Assembly (NCBI GenBank): GCA_002491245.1
Contig: DKVO01000020.1
Coordinates: forward strand, 23,651-87,650
Length of the DNA stretch: 64,000 bases
Source: Porphyromonadaceae bacterium UBA7176
GTDB taxonomy: Bacteria > Bacteroidota > Bacteroidia > Bacteroidales > Muribaculaceae
Direction: 5' to 3'
Shown: positions 28,799 to 37,459 of the stretch, one piece after another
Layout of the letters: every line of letters begins with the position of its first letter
How positions within the stretch are numbered: position 1 is the first letter of the stretch
Position numbers and translations under genes: made by a program
The notes under the pieces: generated by a model
The model's database searches: none
Told to the model about the DNA's origin: nothing
What the model saw: the letters and a program-made list of their open reading frames with translations, nothing else

Positions 28799-30925
28799 TT
28801 ACGCTTTGTCTGATATGGTGAATATGAAACGGGCGCCACCACGGTAGCTGGTATCGAGCCTTACATCTCCACCGAGTAGTTTGGCCAACAACCGCGATAT
28901 ATAGAGGCCCAGACCGCATCCCGAAGCCGAGCTGTCGAGCTGATGGAAACGCGAGAAGATGGCCTCCTCCTCTCCTTCTGCCACACCTATACCAGTGTCC
29001 GTCACGATAAACTCGACCTTTCCCAATTCTTTGTCATGCTCGAATTCAAGGCTGATCGTACCTTTGTCGGTAAACTTATCTGCATTTCCGAGCAAATTTA
29101 TCAGCACCTGGGCTACACGCTGCGGATCGGTATTGACAACAGCATCTTGACGGCCGGCAGTATTGAAAACCACTTTCACCCCCTTGCCGGTCACACCTTC
29201 CTCCTCAAAAAGATTGTCGAGGGCGAAAACACACATTTCGTATACACTCGACGGCCTCAGGGCAACATTCATAGATCCATGCTCGAGCGATGCGATATCA
29301 AGCACGTCGTTCACAAGAGTCATGATAAGTTTGCTGTTAAGTTCGATAATATTTGCAAAACGCTTCAGATACGGATTTTTATCTTCAGGCACGCAGTCCA
29401 CTATGACCTTCGAATATTCCACAATCGCCGACAAGGGGGCTTTCACCTCATGGCTCATGTTATCGATGAAATCTGTTTTTATCTTGTCAGCGCTCTTGGC
29501 CTTATCGCGAGCTACTATCAGTTCCTGCTGAGCCTGACGCAACTCATTACGTTCGGAGCGCAGACGTCCTGCCGTCCGTGCCTGCTGGGCGACCACCTGT
29601 TTTATCTTGCGGTTCTTGCGATAAAGCGATACAAGCAGCAATATCATCGCCACTATCACCACCACCAGAGCCGCCGCAAAAATACGCACGGCTCTCGTCC
29701 GGCTCTCGAGACGCTCTTTCTCAGCAACAGCATTAGCCTCCTTGAGGTCGTTGACATCATAGATTATCTCAAGTTCGCGGAAGCGTTCAGCTGCCCTGCG
29801 CTCAAGTTCGTCGCGCCACATACCATTGAGTTCAACAGCAGCCTCGAGCTGTGTCTGCTTATCTCCGGTCTTCTCGGCGGCCTCGACAAGAGCATTCAGA
29901 AAGTAGAGCCTGTAGTTTTTATTAGCCGGATTATTGATCTGCCGCTTGATTCCTTTCACTGCCTCGGCGTAATTTTCGGTGGCGAGGTCATAGAAAATCT
30001 TGCTGCGCTCCACGACATTGAGATCGTTGGCAACCCTCACATCTTCCTTAGCCAACTCCAGTATGCGCCTGTAAATCAACTCCACCTCTCCATCGCTCAA
30101 ACCTTTGTAATTGCCAAGCAAACGCCGGTAACACGAAAAACGCGATGTGGCGAGATCGCGGTATGGGCGTCCCTGAGACTCATAGATGTCGGAGAGCGAG
30201 TCGATGATATTGATCATCTTCTTATCGATCTCGACCGCCTTTTTATAATTCTGGTTGTTGGTAAACACCGGAGCCGCACGCGTGTAGATAAGATTTCGAA
30301 CCCACCCAGATGGCAAATTCATGCCGCTGATATGTTTCTCGAGCCTCGAGACATATTCCTCGAGCAACTCGCCACGGGTTGTTTTCGACAGATGCGTGCA
30401 AAGGGTATAGAGCATCAGTGCCCGTTCGTATGGGTCGGACGATGGAGATATGTTCTCGCGCTTGAACAATATGCCGAGATGGCTCTGGTTATCTTTATTA
30501 TTGTCGGTTTTTGACCTGATATCACTGCGCGACATAGCCACGAAAAGCTTGGTTTCGCGGCATTGGTCGGTTTCAACAAATTTTTCAAGTTCGTTTTCGA
30601 TCTTCGCGAGGATTGAGTCGCTGTCGCGGTGGATATTGGCCAGATGCACAAGCGCATCGAGCTGGACTTCCGGCTTATTGGCTGCCGAAGCTTCTTTGTA
30701 AAGGCGGTCGAGAGCATGGTCGCGGTCTGACATCTCTACCGAGAGGTCGAATATATTATATAATGTCCGTATCCTGTCGTCGGGAGTATGTTGAGAAGGC
30801 AACACGGCCTCAAGGCTGTCGCGTACCGCGCCCGAACGGGCATTGATCCCTGCCCGGACTCCGGTCACTGTCAGGATCGCAAGCACGGCTATTGCATATC
30901 GTATCAGTTTCAGCATCTGTTTCAT
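28799..30925 (-). CDS. Orphan sensor histidine kinase with tetratricopeptide-like sensor
   Basis: Kinase of 708 residues. A signal-anchor (about 7-25) is followed by a helical, TPR-like extracytoplasmic region (about 30-400), one membrane segment (about 415-434), a coiled coil and the catalytic core. The H-box is DNMSHEVKAP with His492. The HATPase domain has the N-box INLLGNADKF, VTDTGIGVAEGEEE and GCGLGLYISRLLAKLLGGD. There is no receiver domain and no response regulator next to it. The start at 30925 was preferred because it begins the signal sequence, and a TAATTTTG element sits 15 nt before it. It is co-transcribed with tamL, so envelope stress is a reasonable guess for its input. Confidence 0.9.
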   Translation of the reverse strand: MKQMLKLIRYAIAVLAILTVTGVRAGINARSGAVRDSLEAVLPSQHTPDDRIRTLYNIFDLSVEMSDRDHALDRLYKEASAANKPEVQLDALVHLANIHRDSDSILAKIENELEKFVETDQCRETKLFVAMSRSDIRSKTDNNKDNQSHLGILFKRENISPSSDPYERALMLYTLCTHLSKTTRGELLEEYVSRLEKHISGMNLPSGWVRNLIYTRAAPVFTNNQNYKKAVEIDKKMINIIDSLSDIYESQGRPYRDLATSRFSCYRRLLGNYKGLSDGEVELIYRRILELAKEDVRVANDLNVVERSKIFYDLATENYAEAVKGIKRQINNPANKNYRLYFLNALVEAAEKTGDKQTQLEAAVELNGMWRDELERRAAERFRELEIIYDVNDLKEANAVAEKERLESRTRAVRIFAAALVVVIVAMILLLVSLYRKNRKIKQVVAQQARTAGRLRSERNELRQAQQELIVARDKAKSADKIKTDFIDNMSHEVKAPLSAIVEYSKVIVDCVPEDKNPYLKRFANIIELNSKLIMTLVNDVLDIASLEHGSMNVALRPSSVYEMCVFALDNLFEEEGVTGKGVKVVFNTAGRQDAVVNTDPQRVAQVLINLLGNADKFTDKGTISLEFEHDKELGKVEFIVTDTGIGVAEGEEEAIFSRFHQLDSSASGCGLGLYISRLLAKLLGGDVRLDTSYRGGARFIFTISDKA

Positions 30926-30939
30926 CGGGTTGTTAGGGA

Positions 30940-30947
30940 CAAAATTA
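30940..30947 (-). promoter_or_regulatory. -7 element (TAATTTTG) of the histidine kinase / tamL transcript
   Basis: TAATTTTG on the minus strand, 15 nt before the ATG at 30925. It lies just beyond the T-tract of the upstream small RNA candidate. Confidence 0.55.
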
Positions 30948-30968
30948 CCTATTTTTCCGTGTATATAC

Positions 30969-31231
30969 AAAAAAAAGTCCCAAACTCGTTTCGCCAACGT
31001 GGTCAGGACCTAAGCCAAAAGGCATGATTTGTGATTCAACTGAGTCATCCTATAGACTCTTGTGCATATAGATTATATCATACTTACTTACCTTTAGAAG
31101 TCTGACAGATACGGCTGGCCGACTGTCGTCGCGACGTTGACCGCTGCCGGACCTTTGCCTTTGCTTAGATCCAATATGGGGATTTTGTAAATAATAAACG
31201 ATCTAAGAAGGTGGCGCGCAGGCTTATAAAG
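30969..31231 (-). ncRNA. Candidate small RNA, about 260 nt (or micro-ORF transcript)
   Basis: A leftward transcription unit with clear ends and no ordinary gene. Promoter: TTG (31266-31268), 20 nt, TAACTTTG (31238-31245). End: a 14-position stem with 12 pairs (about 30977-31009) followed by eight T on the RNA strand (30969-30976). Inside are a perfect 8-bp stem CTTAGATC/GATCTAAG (31164-31171 with 31200-31207) and a GC-rich, self-complementary part around CGTCGCGACG (31127-31136) in an otherwise AT-rich region. One frame encodes a short GC-codon-biased peptide (ending VGQPYLSDF at 31094) but has no ATG within the transcript. It resembles no RNA family I can name; 6S, tmRNA, RNase P and SRP signatures are absent. 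Confidence 0.5.
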
Positions 31232-31237
31232 TTTTTG

Positions 31238-31268
31238 CAAAGTTATACGTTTTTTTGCAACAATGCAA
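31238..31268 (-). promoter_or_regulatory. Promoter of the small RNA candidate (TTG-N20-TAACTTTG)
   Basis: Good match to the Bacteroidota consensus in both boxes and in spacing. The gene to its right on the same strand (31407-31802) ends before it, so this promoter can only serve the 260-nt unit. Confidence 0.65.
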
Positions 31269-31353
31269 TATTTGCAAAAAATTTTTATGTTCAAAAACAT
31301 GCTTTTAAGCTTTATTAATAGATTTTTTTAATATCACGATAAATAGTTAATGC

Positions 31354-31382
31354 CGTTCCGGGGTCTTATATCACCCCGAAAC
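31354..31382 (-). terminator. Hairpin after the aspD / YtxH-like transcript
   Basis: CGGGGT (31359-31364) pairs with ACCCCG (31373-31378), extended by flanking T/A pairs. It lies just downstream of the stop at 31407 on the minus strand, but no good T run follows. Confidence 0.45.
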
Positions 31383-31406
31383 GACATTTATTCAATCGTT
31401 TATATA

Positions 31407-31802
31407 CTACTTGCTACCCATCCGGTCGGCAAGGTCGTGGGCCTTGTCGGCAAGACCGCCGAGCACATCGCCGGCTTTATCGACGATATTTCCGGTCGCT
31501 TCTTTCACCTTGCCGGCGATATCAGAAGCCTTATCCTTAGCCTGATTCAATACCGAATCCGGGTCTTCCTGCTGCTCTGCCACTTTCTGGCGGACAGTAT
31601 CAGCTGCATCAGATACACGCTCTTTCACTGCGTCGATTGTCGACTGCACGCCCGACTTGGCCTGAGCGGCATCCTGTGTAAGTTCTTCTTTGGCAGCTTC
31701 GACCTGCTCTTTGGCTGCCACACGGGCGGCGGCGGCGCTCACCTGGGCGGCATCTTTCGATATTGCGGCCGCTGCGTTTGCTTGTTGTTGCTTGATGTTC
31801 AT
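31407..31802 (-). CDS. YtxH-like / LEA-like alanine-rich helical protein
   Basis: Protein of 131 residues, almost entirely Ala, Lys, Asp, Glu and Gln, predicted to be one long amphipathic helix. It has repeats of the type AAxVAAKEQVEAAKEEL and DKASDIAGKVKEATGNIVDKAGD, similar to late-embryogenesis-abundant or YtxH stress proteins. No signal peptide or membrane segment. Start at the ATG at 31802; a TTG three codons earlier is unlikely. It begins 5 nt after the aspD stop, so it is in the same operon. A stress-related role is inferred from composition only. Confidence 0.75.
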   Translation of the reverse strand: MNIKQQQANAAAAISKDAAQVSAAAARVAAKEQVEAAKEELTQDAAQAKSGVQSTIDAVKERVSDAADTVRQKVAEQQEDPDSVLNQAKDKASDIAGKVKEATGNIVDKAGDVLGGLADKAHDLADRMGSK

Positions 31803-31807
31803 GTTGT

Positions 31808-33460
31808 TCAAGATTTTATCTGGGGGTTAGTTTTGATATATTCCTGATGATATTCTTCGAGAATATCACGGATCTGCTTTCCGATAGTGACATATGCATC
31901 ACGGTCGAGGTTAGCTTCCGAAGTGCGTATCGACCAATCTGGGCCATCGAAGCCAGAGCCGTTGAGCACCACGATACCCTTCTCCACTGCAAGACGCATC
32001 GTTACGTCGAGCGGATCGTGAGCCTTGGGCAACCACGCGGCGAAATCGTCGCCGTAGAACTTACGGGCCCACACCATCATGTCGATTTCCGAATAATACC
32101 CGACTCGCAACGGATCTGGAAGAACTGTAAATCCTGTATTTTCCCAAAGAGCCTGCAGGCGGTCGTGGATCATAGCCTGCATCTTGCGCTTGTACACATC
32201 GTCGGGATCGAGAAGGCACTTGAGGGCAAACAGACTCATCTGGATCTGCTGCGGTGTCGACAGGCCGGCTGTATGGTTGAGGGCTACATCGCGGCTGTCG
32301 GCGACCATACGGTCGATAAACGCCAGCTTGCTCACATCGAGAGTCAACGAGCCATAGCGCTTGTCAAGATCAGCCTTTTCGTCTGCCGGCAGGGCCGCAA
32401 TCATCTTGTCCATGATATTATCCTTATTGGCGGCGATGACTGCCAGACGCCAACCGGTAGCACCAAAATACTTCGAGAAAGAGTAGACACACATCGTGTT
32501 GTAAGGCAGTGTATAGAGCAACGACTTGAAATCAGTAGCGAATGTCCCATACACATCATCGGTCACCACAAGCAGATTGGGGTTGTCTTTCTTCACGATG
32601 TCGACAAAGCGGTCGAGGTCATGGTCGCTGAGACGGTAGCTCGGCGGATTTGACGGATTGATGAGGCACACAAGCTTCACCTCCGGGTCGCGGAGCTTAT
32701 CGAGTTCCGAATCCGGATACTGCCAATAATGGTAGCCGTCGGCCTCAACCTTGTTGGCACTCACCTTCACCACTTCGAAACCGAAGCGGTCAAGCTGCGG
32801 TATCTCAAGATAAGGAGTGAACAGCGGAGCCATAAGCGCTATCTTGTCGCCTTGTTTCAACAGATGGTTGGCCTGAAGGGAATCGAACACATAACACATG
32901 CCGGCCGTTCCGCCTTCCACTGCAAACAAGTCATAATCAAGACCGCCGCCCGGAGCGCGGTTGCCCATCTCCTGAGCCATATACGGACGGATGGCAGCCT
33001 CGGTATATTTGAGTATACGCGGAGGCGTCGGATAATGGTCGCCGATAAAACCGTCGGCCCACTCCAGCGCAAGTTCGTCGCGATCGGCCTTGAGTTCATC
33101 AACCATATAGCGGTAGGCCTTTCCGAGCAGCCGGCCGCCCTCGCCCGTGGTGTTGGATGCCAGGAAAGACTCAAAACGGTCGGCGATACCATCCTTCGAC
33201 GGACAACCGGCGATACCCGGAGCCTCGTCGCGGACCCTGCGGCACTCATCCAACGCAAACTGGCCAAGAAGCAAAAATGCCTCTCGCGCATCCGAACATA
33301 TCCAGTTAGGATTACCTCGGCCGGCATTGAGATATGTCGCGCTCGACTTGCGTGCATCTTCCTGCGCAAGGCTGATAAGCTCGTTTTTGATTTCAAACGG
33401 GCTCATCTGCCCAAGCCATTTCTCATACTCGCGGCTTAATGGATTATCTTGAGTTTTCAT
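31808..33460 (-). CDS. aspD: Bifunctional aspartate transaminase / aspartate 4-decarboxylase
   Basis: PLP enzyme of 550 residues that converts L-aspartate to L-alanine and CO2. The fold-type I aminotransferase core has the lysine in VYSFSKYFGATGWR (K330), and the start has the long AspD-specific N-terminal segment (SSATYLNAGRGNPNWI). In many bacteria aspD partners the aspartate:alanine antiporter AspT to give a proton motive force and acid tolerance; aspT is not beside it here. The downstream YtxH-like gene is in the same operon. Cytoplasmic. Confidence 0.93.
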   Translation of the reverse strand: MKTQDNPLSREYEKWLGQMSPFEIKNELISLAQEDARKSSATYLNAGRGNPNWICSDAREAFLLLGQFALDECRRVRDEAPGIAGCPSKDGIADRFESFLASNTTGEGGRLLGKAYRYMVDELKADRDELALEWADGFIGDHYPTPPRILKYTEAAIRPYMAQEMGNRAPGGGLDYDLFAVEGGTAGMCYVFDSLQANHLLKQGDKIALMAPLFTPYLEIPQLDRFGFEVVKVSANKVEADGYHYWQYPDSELDKLRDPEVKLVCLINPSNPPSYRLSDHDLDRFVDIVKKDNPNLLVVTDDVYGTFATDFKSLLYTLPYNTMCVYSFSKYFGATGWRLAVIAANKDNIMDKMIAALPADEKADLDKRYGSLTLDVSKLAFIDRMVADSRDVALNHTAGLSTPQQIQMSLFALKCLLDPDDVYKRKMQAMIHDRLQALWENTGFTVLPDPLRVGYYSEIDMMVWARKFYGDDFAAWLPKAHDPLDVTMRLAVEKGIVVLNGSGFDGPDWSIRTSEANLDRDAYVTIGKQIRDILEEYHQEYIKTNPQIKS

Positions 33461-33536
33461 ATATTGATGTTTGAATAGTCTTTTTTTGTATTTCGGTCAC
33501 TGATTATAACACCCGGACAGCATGGTTGGTTTAGAC

Positions 33537-33552
33537 CTTGTTGCAAAACAAG
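33537..33552. promoter_or_regulatory. Operator-like inverted repeat over the -33 box of the GH110-like gene
   Basis: CTTGTT-GCAA-AACAAG is a perfect 6-bp inverted repeat that covers the TTG at 33541-33543. Its placement suits a repressor or activator site, but no regulator gene is adjacent. Confidence 0.35.
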
Positions 33553-33571
33553 CTATTATTCACTACCTTTG
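33541..33571 (+). promoter_or_regulatory. Promoter of the GH110-like gene (TTG-N20-TACCTTTG)
   Basis: TTG (33541-33543), 20 nt, TACCTTTG (33564-33571), with the ATG at 33614 about 35 nt downstream of the expected start of transcription. This supports the shorter reading of the protein. Confidence 0.7.
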
Positions 33572-33613
33572 CACACTCCTTCATTTCATATTTCTCACCA
33601 ACCTTACCTACCC

Positions 33614-35281
33614 ATGAACCCACGACTGCTGCTATTTAATGTATTCTTTCTCATCATATTCTGCTGTAGCGCCGCTCAAATCGACGCCTACCGGTTCGGA
33701 GCCATACCCGACGACGGCAAGGACGACACCTCCGCCCTGCGGAAAGCCGCCGCATACTGCCGCGAAAACCCGGGGACAACCTTATTCATCCGGCCGGGAA
33801 TATACAATATTTCCGACAAGGATGCCATGCGGCTCGAGCGCGAAGCTTGCGAAGGTAAATTTGGCATCAACGTAGAAGAAACCGTCTTCAAACCATATTT
33901 CCCCTATGTCAAGGGTCTCGATTTCTCCGGAGCAACCGACGTGACCGTAATTGCCGACGGTGCAACCCTCATGTGCGAGGGATGGATGGAACCGGTGTCT
34001 TTGGTCGCCACCTCCAACTTCACCCTCCAGGGACTCTCAATAGACTACCTTCGCAAACCCTTCTCCTCAGGCACAATAAGCGAGACTGGTCAAGGTTGGT
34101 TCGACGTAATCTTCGACTCCGCCCGACAGATTAAGCCGGGCCTGCCGATGATGCGCATGACTGTATGGGACCCCGTCCGCAACAGAGTAGACCCCTCGGC
34201 TCTTTTCTACTTTCCAAGCCATGAAATACTCACCGGAAACACCGTCAGGTTCCACGCCGACATCTCCGAAGCCCTGAAAGGTTGCCGCGTCAACGTCAAC
34301 CACTGTTTCCATTTCCGCCCTGCGATACTTATTCTCGACAGCTCCAACACAACCATCGAACGCGTCACAATACATTCCCAACCGGGCATGGGAATTGTAG
34401 GCTTCAACAGCAAAGATATCACGCTCAAAAACCTGTCGGTAAGGCCGTCCACAGGATACACCCAATCGACCAACACCGACGCCACCCACTTCGCAGCCTG
34501 CCGCGGCACCATCCATTTCAAAGGATGCTACTTCGAAGGGCAAGGCGACGATGCAACAAACGTCCACGGATATTACCAGACGGTAAATTCCTCCGACGGC
34601 AACGACGCCAGGTTGCAGATCAAAGCTCGCACCTACACTCACGCCCAGGTAATCGATGCTCCCGGTGTAGGCGACACCCTCGAAATCGTGGAGAAAAAGA
34701 CATTACGCCCCATCGCCACAACAGTCGTAGAGGAGGTAAATTTCGGACCGGAGTCAATCGAATGCGACGTAAAACTATCCGCGCCCTTGCCCACCGACTA
34801 CGACAACTACTACCTCATGAACATCTCCAAGCTCCCTGAGCTGATATTCGAAAACTGCGTCGTCAACAGCCATCTCGCCCGTGGCGTGCTCGTCAAGACC
34901 CGTGGCGTCGTGATCCGCAACAACATCTTCCGCCACTGCACCGGAACAGCCATCCATATCGGCGCCGAAGCCTCCTGGCACGAAGGCTCACATGCCTGCG
35001 ATGTCACCGTCGAAGACAACATGATGTTCGGTTGCGGAAGCGGTGCCGGTAGTCAGGGAGGTGCATCTGGCATTTCTGTCATAATCGAAGCCGACGACAC
35101 GTCTTCAAGCCTCCTGCATCAGCGCATCACAATCCGCAACAACATGATAATGGGCGAAGGCAACAGATGCGGCATATTCGTCGGAAACGCCGCCGATGTC
35201 ACAATCATCAACAACAGCATCTCCGCTTGCTCCGACGACATCATCACAGCCAACACCGCCGGACTCACAATATCTCGCTGA
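33614..35281 (+). CDS. Secreted right-handed beta-helix glycosidase, GH110-like (alpha-1,3-galactosidase)
   Basis: Protein of 555 residues with a signal peptide (about 1-22). The ATG at 33614 is chosen because a strong promoter ends inside the longer reading. The body is a parallel beta-helix. The motifs NTDATHF (N287-F293) and GQGDDATNVHG (G309-G319) are the most conserved parts of GH110 enzymes, which remove terminal alpha-1,3-galactose, as on blood-group B antigen or linear alpha-Gal. The family call is from memory of these motifs. Secreted or periplasmic. Followed 103 nt later by a TonB receptor that may import the released sugar. Confidence 0.78.
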   Translation: MNPRLLLFNVFFLIIFCCSAAQIDAYRFGAIPDDGKDDTSALRKAAAYCRENPGTTLFIRPGIYNISDKDAMRLEREACEGKFGINVEETVFKPYFPYVKGLDFSGATDVTVIADGATLMCEGWMEPVSLVATSNFTLQGLSIDYLRKPFSSGTISETGQGWFDVIFDSARQIKPGLPMMRMTVWDPVRNRVDPSALFYFPSHEILTGNTVRFHADISEALKGCRVNVNHCFHFRPAILILDSSNTTIERVTIHSQPGMGIVGFNSKDITLKNLSVRPSTGYTQSTNTDATHFAACRGTIHFKGCYFEGQGDDATNVHGYYQTVNSSDGNDARLQIKARTYTHAQVIDAPGVGDTLEIVEKKTLRPIATTVVEEVNFGPESIECDVKLSAPLPTDYDNYYLMNISKLPELIFENCVVNSHLARGVLVKTRGVVIRNNIFRHCTGTAIHIGAEASWHEGSHACDVTVEDNMMFGCGSGAGSQGGASGISVIIEADDTSSSLLHQRITIRNNMIMGEGNRCGIFVGNAADVTIINNSISACSDDIITANTAGLTISR

Positions 35282-35352
35282 CACAACGGCATAAACCGTA
35301 AAAAAGGTAAGAAGAAACGTAATTCTGGTTTCAACAATATCAGCCTATTTGC

Positions 35353-35360
35353 TAACTTTG
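35353..35360 (+). promoter_or_regulatory. -7 element (TAACTTTG) of the second TonB receptor
   Basis: TAACTTTG 24 nt before the ATG at 35385; no clear -33 TTG. Confidence 0.5.
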
Positions 35361-35384
35361 TAACTCAATTTCAACTATAAAGTT

Positions 35385-37229
35385 ATGCGAATATCAGGAT
35401 ACCTCCTGCTTGCCGCCGCTTGCATTCCGGCAATCGGCCATAGCACCGAAGTCAACGACACCACCAACATGCTCTCCGAAATTGTCGTCACCGGGTCGAA
35501 CTCATCCGTCCCGGCCAACCTCATGCCATACACGGTCAGCGTTATCTCGCGCGATAAGCTCGAGGCTTCAGGATCGACGCAACTCCTCTCGGCCATATCA
35601 GGACAAGTCCCCAGCCTCTTCGTCACACAAAGAGGCATATTCGGCTTCGGAGTTAGCAACGGTGGAGCCGGACATATCAAGATGCGCGGAATCGGGGGCG
35701 ACAAAGCATCCGCCGTACTGATGATGCTCGACGGACAGCCACAATTCGCAGGAATATACTCCCACCACGTCGCCGACTTCTACGACAAAGACTACGCCGA
35801 ACGGGTCGAAGTCCTCCGCGGTCCGGCATCCGTGCTCTACGGCTCAAACGCGATGGCCGGAACAATCAATGTCATCACTCGCAAAACACGGCACGACGGC
35901 TTCCATGCCTCCCTCACAAGCCAATACGGGTCCTACAACACATGGCTGTCAACCCTATCTGCCACAGCTCGCTACGGACGCCTGTCATCACTCATCACGG
36001 CATCATACGACCGTACCGACGGAAATATCGACAACATGGACTTCAAACAGGCCGGTGGATATGCCAAAATAGGATACACATTCAGCGACAACTGGAGTGC
36101 ATACGCCGACTATGCCATAAACAACTTCAGAGGTAACGATCCCGTGTGGCCTACACTATCCGACCCGGCATCAACCGACATATACCACCAGAACATCACC
36201 CGTGGCGAAACATCCGCAGCCATCACAAACACATACCGCAACACCGGAGGCACCGCGCGCATCTACTACACCTACGGCAACCACTACATCGACGATCCCC
36301 GTCACTTCCACAGCGTCGACGACCGTTTCGGCATCATCGTCTACCAGAACTTCCGCCCTTGGGCCGGAGCAGCTGCCACTATCGGCTTCGACTTCGACAC
36401 ATACACCGGCAAAATACCAGTCAGCGGTGGATCTTCAGGAAACTTAGGCACAATATCTCGCAAATCAATAACAGAATACTCACCCTACCTGACATATTCA
36501 CAAGCAATCGCCGGCGAAAAAATAATACTCAACGGAGGACTCCGCATGGCCAACAGCGACAAATTCGGAACCAGGTGGATCCCACAGGCAGGCTTTGTAA
36601 TAGCCCTCCCTGCCGACATTCGCCTCAAAGCATCAGCCGCAATGGGATACCGCAACCCTTCATTCCGCGAACTCTACCTCTACAAAATGGCCAACCCACA
36701 TCTCGACCCCGAACGAATGTGGAACTACGAAGCATCAATATCACGCACCTTCGCCACCTGGCTCGACATCAACCTCACTGCATACTACTCGAAAGGCGAC
36801 AACCTCATCCAGACCGTCGACATGCACAACGAAAACACAGGACGCTTCATCAACAAAGGCATCGAAGCCGCCATATCAAGTCCCCTGCGCCACAACCTCA
36901 CACTCTCAGCCTCCTATAGCTACCTCCACACCTCACTCCACAACCTAACCGGAGCTCCGCGACACCAATACTACATCGGAGCAGACTGGCGTCCGTATAA
37001 ACAACTCCGCATCTGCGCCGACATAAAAGGCATCGCCCACCTGTTCGTCCACGAAACATACAGACCCCAAAGCTACGCCCTGCTCAACCTAAAGATCGAC
37101 TACGACATCATCCGTAACCTCTCCATCTTCACCACCCTCGACAACATCACCAACGCACGCTACACCATAAACCGCGGCTACCCCATGCCCGGCTTCACAG
37201 CAATGGGCGGCTTCCGCCTCCACATATGA
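35385..37229 (+). CDS. TonB-dependent outer membrane receptor (no carboxypeptidase-like domain)
   Basis: Receptor of 614 residues. A signal peptide (about 1-20) is followed directly by the TonB-box-like ivvTG segment (SEIVVTGSN), a plug (GHIKMRGIGGDKAS, RVEVLRGPASVLYGSNAMAGTINVI) and a barrel ending in an FRLHI strand. The compact form without an N-terminal beta-sandwich resembles siderophore or vitamin receptors rather than SusC. The substrate is unknown; position after the GH110-like gene is the only hint of a glycan. The coding end runs directly into a palindromic tandem repeat. Confidence 0.9.
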   Translation: MRISGYLLLAAACIPAIGHSTEVNDTTNMLSEIVVTGSNSSVPANLMPYTVSVISRDKLEASGSTQLLSAISGQVPSLFVTQRGIFGFGVSNGGAGHIKMRGIGGDKASAVLMMLDGQPQFAGIYSHHVADFYDKDYAERVEVLRGPASVLYGSNAMAGTINVITRKTRHDGFHASLTSQYGSYNTWLSTLSATARYGRLSSLITASYDRTDGNIDNMDFKQAGGYAKIGYTFSDNWSAYADYAINNFRGNDPVWPTLSDPASTDIYHQNITRGETSAAITNTYRNTGGTARIYYTYGNHYIDDPRHFHSVDDRFGIIVYQNFRPWAGAAATIGFDFDTYTGKIPVSGGSSGNLGTISRKSITEYSPYLTYSQAIAGEKIILNGGLRMANSDKFGTRWIPQAGFVIALPADIRLKASAAMGYRNPSFRELYLYKMANPHLDPERMWNYEASISRTFATWLDINLTAYYSKGDNLIQTVDMHNENTGRFINKGIEAAISSPLRHNLTLSASYSYLHTSLHNLTGAPRHQYYIGADWRPYKQLRICADIKGIAHLFVHETYRPQSYALLNLKIDYDIIRNLSIFTTLDNITNARYTINRGYPMPGFTAMGGFRLHI

Positions 37230-37232
37230 TAT

Positions 37233-37448
37233 GAGCGCGACTCTCCGAGCCGCGCCAAAGCACAGCATCGTTAGGAGCGCAACTCTCGTGCAAAAGCACA
37301 GCATCGTTAGGAGCGTAACTCTCATGCAAAAGTACAGCATCGTTAGGAGCGCGACTCTCCGAGTCGTGCCAAAGCACAGCATCGTCAGGAGCGCAACTCT
37401 CGTGCAAAAGCACAGCATCGTTAGGAGCGCGACTCTCCGAGTCGTGCC
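37233..37448. repeat. Tandem 36/42-bp palindromic repeat between convergent genes
   Basis: Five full units of 36, 36, 42, 36 and 42 bp (starting at 37257, 37293, 37329, 37371 and 37407) follow a half unit at 37233. All share an AAAGCACAGCATCGTTAGGA-type core with one or two changes. The 42-bp form adds a CTC-TCC-GAG extension that makes a GCGCGACTC/GAGTCGTGC hairpin, which the 36-bp form lacks. The array lies between the convergent stops of the TonB receptor and the alcohol dehydrogenase. Unit lengths are multiples of three, so frames stay open through it, but none is a likely gene. Its core words recur in the hairpin at 8533. Confidence 0.9.
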
Positions 37449-37459
37449 CCAAAAAGCAG

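Noticed and set aside
37233..37448. Possible CRISPR array.
   Set aside because: Units are contiguous with no unique spacers, lengths differ by 6 nt, and no cas gene is near.
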